Positions 61,282 through 64,000 of a stretch of DNA of 64,000 nt are shown in pieces. The stretch covers positions 1,607,501-1,671,500 of the forward strand of contig NZ_JBANRJ010000001.1 in NCBI RefSeq assembly GCF_037154075.1, in the 5' to 3' direction. A model generated the notes under the pieces. It was given only the letters and a program-made list of their open reading frames with translations. It was not told where the DNA came from and searched no databases. The stretch's first letter is position 1. Every line of letters starts with the position of its first letter. The position numbers were made by a program, and so were the translations under genes. This DNA comes from Sphingobium aromaticiconvertens (lineage in GTDB: Bacteria; Pseudomonadota; Alphaproteobacteria; Sphingomonadales; Sphingomonadaceae).

Positions 61282-62162
61282 TGCCGATTCTACCCCCGCC
61301 ATCGCATCGTCCGGTCGCCGGGGCTACGCGCATTCTCTCTACATTGCTGGAAACGCGCACGGGCCAATTGCTGTCGGAAAGCAGGATGTGGCGCATGGAA
61401 ACGGTCCTGAAGCCGATCATGCGGACCCATGGGTTGCCCGACCTGGATGCCCTGGCCGGACGCCTTGTCTCGGCAAAGGACGCACGTCTGGAAGAGGATG
61501 TCGTGAATGCGCTGCTCAACAACGAGAGCAGCTTCTTCCGCGACCTTCAGATCTACGACATGCTCTATCGCGACATCCTGCCGCATATCCACGAGCAGAA
61601 GGCCGACCGGACCCTTCGTATCTGGAGCGCAGGCTGTTCGACGGGCCAAGAGGCCTATTCGATCGCCATGCAGATCCGCAAGAATGACGATCGCTGGCGT
61701 GGCTGGCGGGTCGAAATACTGGCAAGCGACATTTCGACCGATGCGATCGCCCGTGCCAAATCGGGGGTCTTCTCGCAGATCGACGTACAGCGTGGGCTTG
61801 CCATTGGCGATCTGCTCAAATGGTTTGAACCAGCGGGCGACGACTGGAAGGCCAGCGACGAATTGCGCCGCATGATCGACTTCCGCACCGACAATCTGTT
61901 TGATCCGCGCGCGCCGATCGGCGCATATGACCTCATCCTGTGCCGCAATGTCCTGCTCTACTTTACCGCAGAGCGCCGGCGTCGCGTGTTCGACCTTCTC
62001 GCCCGCCATGGCCATGATCAGTCGGTACTGGTGCTGGGGGCTGGTGAAACCGTTATCGGCCAGAGCGACGATTTCATGTCCCATCCGCAATTTCGCGGCG
62101 TCTATGCGCATCGCCCCGCGTCATCGACGGGTATTGGCACAGCGATCCGTCGCGCCGGCTGA
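61281..62162 (+). CDS. cheR: Chemotaxis methyltransferase CheR
   Basis: 293 residues from ATG 61281, which overlaps the cheB stop (TAATG). The N-terminal helical domain (TRILSTLLETRTGQLLSESR) is followed by the SAM-binding domain: LLNNESSFFRDLQIYDMLYR, LRIWSAGCSTGQEAYSIAMQ (GxxTGxE-like loop), VEILASDISTDAIARAKSGV and YDLILCRNVLLYFTAERRRR (the CRNVLxYF signature). It methylates receptor glutamates. It is the last gene of the che operon. The ATG choice fits the normal length and the overlap. Confidence 0.93.
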   Translation: MPILPPPSHRPVAGATRILSTLLETRTGQLLSESRMWRMETVLKPIMRTHGLPDLDALAGRLVSAKDARLEEDVVNALLNNESSFFRDLQIYDMLYRDILPHIHEQKADRTLRIWSAGCSTGQEAYSIAMQIRKNDDRWRGWRVEILASDISTDAIARAKSGVFSQIDVQRGLAIGDLLKWFEPAGDDWKASDELRRMIDFRTDNLFDPRAPIGAYDLILCRNVLLYFTAERRRRVFDLLARHGHDQSVLVLGAGETVIGQSDDFMSHPQFRGVYAHRPASSTGIGTAIRRAG

Positions 62163-62206
62163 TTTCGCACTGGTCATCCCGGCCAACTGGGCTAGGGACC
62201 GTGACC

Positions 62207-63121
62207 ATGAGCAGCGCGTCCTCTTCAGCAGGACAATCCGGTTTCGGCACCCGCGACTGGATCGTCCTGACCGCCATGACTATTGTCTGGGGTCTCAACA
62301 TCATCTTCGTGAAGCTGTCGGTTGACGCGATCGCGCCGATGACCGCCGCCTTCCTGCGCCAGTCGATGATCGCGCTCGCCTGCCTGCCGTTCCTGCGGGT
62401 CGTGCCGGGACGGATGGCGGCGATCGTGACCCTCAGCCTTGTCGTCGGCGTACTTTTCTATCTGCCGATGAACTATGCGCTGGCGATGGCGAAAAATGTG
62501 AGCGCGCTTGCCATCGCCAGCCAATTGTCGGTGCCTTTCGCGGTCATCCTGTCGGTCCTGTTCCTGGGCGAGCGGATTGGGTTGCCACGCATCATGGGCA
62601 TAGTGATGGCCTTTTCCGGTGTGCTGCTGTTGGGGGTCGATCCCGGCATCGTCCATGAACTGCCCGCAATCGGGCTAGCCTCCATCTCCGCCTTTGTCTG
62701 GGCGGCGGGGTCGCTGCTGACCCGGCGTCTGCCGGACGTGCCGGTGCCGGTGCTGTTCGCCTGGTTCGGGGTTGTCGGATCGGTGACGCTGGGAACGATC
62801 AGCATCATCGTCGAACCCGCCGCCATGGCGGGGGTCGGTCATCTGCCATGGCAGGCCTTTGGCGCGGTTGCCTTTTCCGCGCTTGGCTCCTCGCTGATCG
62901 GTCATGGCGGGCTTGCCTGGCTGGTTCAGCGGCATCCGATAGCGCTCGTCATGCCCTATACCTTGATTGCGCCGGTGCTCTCGGTCATTGTCGCGGCGCT
63001 GGCGTTCGGCACACCGGTAACCGGCCTGATGCTGTTGGGCGGCGTGATAGTGCTGGCAGGGGTGGCGATCATTACCTTGCGCAGCGCGCAGAAGGGCGTG
63101 ATGATCGAGGATATGCAATGA
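62207..63121 (+). CDS. EamA/DMT-family transporter
   Basis: 304 residues from ATG 62207; a GTG two codons upstream (62201) is the alternative. AGGGA lies eight bases ahead. Ten membrane segments in two EamA repeats: the first starts VLTAMTIVWGLNIIFVKLSV with FLRQSMIALACLPFLRVV and PFAVILSVLFLGERIGLPRI (the P-x-x-x-x-x-x-x-x-GE motif). The second starts PAIGLASISAFVWAAGSLLT and ends LSVIVAALAFGTPVTGLMLL. It is likely a metabolite or amino-acid exporter; substrate unknown. It lies 44 bases after cheR but has no functional link to it. Confidence 0.85.
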   Translation: MSSASSSAGQSGFGTRDWIVLTAMTIVWGLNIIFVKLSVDAIAPMTAAFLRQSMIALACLPFLRVVPGRMAAIVTLSLVVGVLFYLPMNYALAMAKNVSALAIASQLSVPFAVILSVLFLGERIGLPRIMGIVMAFSGVLLLGVDPGIVHELPAIGLASISAFVWAAGSLLTRRLPDVPVPVLFAWFGVVGSVTLGTISIIVEPAAMAGVGHLPWQAFGAVAFSALGSSLIGHGGLAWLVQRHPIALVMPYTLIAPVLSVIVAALAFGTPVTGLMLLGGVIVLAGVAIITLRSAQKGVMIEDMQ

Positions 63122-63162
63122 CCCGCCTTACAGGCCCGGCTTAAAGGGACGCCACTGGCTCG

Positions 63163-63861
63163 ATGACTTATAGCCCGCTGATCGAAACGCCTTCGCCCAA
63201 TTATGACGAACGCAGCCTGCCCATCACCATGCTGGTGCTGCACTATACCGGGATGCCTGACGCAGCGAGCGCGATCAATTGGCTGGCCAACCCCCAATCC
63301 AGGGTGTCGGCCCATTATGTCGTGACCGAGGACGGGCAGGTGATCCGCATGGTCGCGGAGGAGCAGCGCGCCTGGCATGCTGGCAATTCGCACTGGCGCG
63401 GTGTTACCGACATTAATTCGGCCAGCATCGGCATAGAGATCGTCAATCCCGGCCATGAATGGGGCTATCGGCCATTCCCCGACACGCAGATGGGCGCCCT
63501 GATCCCGCTGGTCCACGATATCGTCCAGCGTCACAGCATCACGCGCGGCAATATCGTCGGTCACAGCGACATCGCCCCCGCGCGCAAGCAGGATCCGGGC
63601 GAACTTTTCCCTTGGGGGCAACTCGCCCGTCTTCGCCTTGCCCTGCCGCGCCCGACCAAAAACCTGATGGACCCGCACTGGACAGATGGTGGCTTCATGC
63701 TGGCGCTGGAGCGCTTCGGCTATGACATCGCCGATCCACAGGCGGCGGTCGTCGCCTTCCAGCGCCGCTTTCGACCAGAGTTGATAGACGGCATGATCTG
63801 CGGCGAATGTCGGGCCATCCTGCTCGCTTTATTGCTGCCCAAACCGCGCGGGGATGACTAA
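63163..63861 (+). CDS. N-acetylmuramoyl-L-alanine amidase (AmiD/AmpD-like)
   Basis: 232 residues. Amidase_2 domain: MLVLHYTGMPDAASAINWLA (zinc His in LHYT), SRVSAHYVVTEDGQVIRMVA, AWHAGNSHWRGVTDINSASI, GIEIVNPGHEWGYRPFPDTQ and VGHSDIAPARKQDPGELFPW (zinc His in GHSD and the DPG motif). The C-terminal 50 residues (FMLALERFGYDIADPQAAVV) resemble a peptidoglycan-binding helix bundle. It cleaves the amide bond between muramic acid and the peptide, in recycling or remodelling. No signal peptide is visible, so it is either cytosolic (AmpD-like) or exported without a recognised signal. Confidence 0.88.
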   Translation: MTYSPLIETPSPNYDERSLPITMLVLHYTGMPDAASAINWLANPQSRVSAHYVVTEDGQVIRMVAEEQRAWHAGNSHWRGVTDINSASIGIEIVNPGHEWGYRPFPDTQMGALIPLVHDIVQRHSITRGNIVGHSDIAPARKQDPGELFPWGQLARLRLALPRPTKNLMDPHWTDGGFMLALERFGYDIADPQAAVVAFQRRFRPELIDGMICGECRAILLALLLPKPRGDD

Positions 63862-63883
63862 CCCATAAAATGCGTATAGGGCG

Positions 63884-64000
63884 TCGTTTGCCAGAGGGCC
63901 GGGCGACCGCGGCGGGAGCAATCCCGGCGAGGAAAGTCCGGGCTCCACGAAATGACGGTGCCGGCTAACTGCCGGCTGGAGTGATCCAAGGGACAGTGCA
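63884..64000 (+). ncRNA. rnpB: RNase P RNA (rnpB), 5' portion, cut by the right edge
   Basis: The universal P RNA segment GAGGAAAGTCCGGGCTCC is at 63929-63946. It is followed by the ACGGTGCCGGCTAACTGCCGGC stem region (from 63955, read in parts) and the GACAGTGCA-type segment at the edge, where P RNAs continue with CAGAAA. The preceding CCGGGCGACCGCGGCGGGAG matches the alphaproteobacterial A-type start. The exact 5' end is uncertain by a few bases. The RNA is the catalytic part of RNase P, which trims tRNA 5' ends. TATAGG at 63876-63881 may be its -10 box. Confidence 0.93.

Noticed and set aside
1..64000. CRISPR arrays, tRNA genes, complete insertion sequences or prophage genes
   Set aside because: None were recognised by eye on either strand; the only RNA gene seen is rnpB at the right edge.

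Overview
The window is about 62-64% G+C by eye. It looks like chromosome from an alphaproteobacterium, most probably Sphingomonadales (Sphingobium/Sphingomonas-like). This is inferred from gene content: an ATP12-family chaperone, a DUF6456 protein beside an XRE regulator, TonB-dependent receptors, PaiB- and LemA-type genes, an alpha-type RNase P RNA, and dense ATGA/TGATG gene overlaps. No database search was possible. The first gene is cut by the left edge and rnpB by the right edge.

1-6.8 kb is an exopolysaccharide/envelope locus: a glycosidase-like TIM-barrel protein, a Wzy/O-antigen-ligase-like polymerase, a Wzx-type flippase, a 2OG-Fe(II) oxygenase and a membrane-anchored GT2 with a QRRRW motif.

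6.9-19.8 kb is the most unusual part: one tight operon coding a hybrid NRPS, a one-module PKS, a GT2 glycosyltransferase and an Sfp-type phosphopantetheinyl transferase. The NRPS starts with a formyltransferase domain followed by only the C-terminal lobe of a condensation domain. Its adenylation domain (hand-read glycine-like code) is split by a complete luciferase-like flavin monooxygenase, and a carrier domain follows. The PKS reads KS-AT-KR-DH-ACP-TE, with Cys in place of Ser in the thioesterase elbow. Two LuxR-type regulators follow (19.9-21.6 kb); the second is AT-rich and has a degenerate receiver.

21.9-36.2 kb is rich in broken genes: a TonB-receptor tail, a molybdopterin oxidoreductase with deletions and frameshifts, a MASE1-GGDEF cyclase split by a -1 frameshift at a T6 run, and a deleted, frameshifted manC. 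Among them are intact genes: LysR regulator, Old-Yellow-Enzyme-type reductase, PepSY protein with TonB receptor, glutaminyl cyclase, YgfZ and dihydroorotase.

36.2-56.7 kb is housekeeping and envelope: manA, rarD (apparent CTG start), fluC/crcB with an RluA-type pseudouridine synthase, a PaiB/HAD/small membrane protein/ATP12 operon, two L,D-transpeptidases, a histone-deacetylase-family enzyme, modABC, a GT4, an XRE regulator with DUF6456, Nudix, an APH-type kinase, two TPM-domain proteins with LemA, and mscL. 56.7-62.2 kb is a compact cheA-cheW-cheY-cheB-cheR operon behind a strong terminator. A DMT transporter, an AmiD-like amidase and the 5' part of rnpB end the window.
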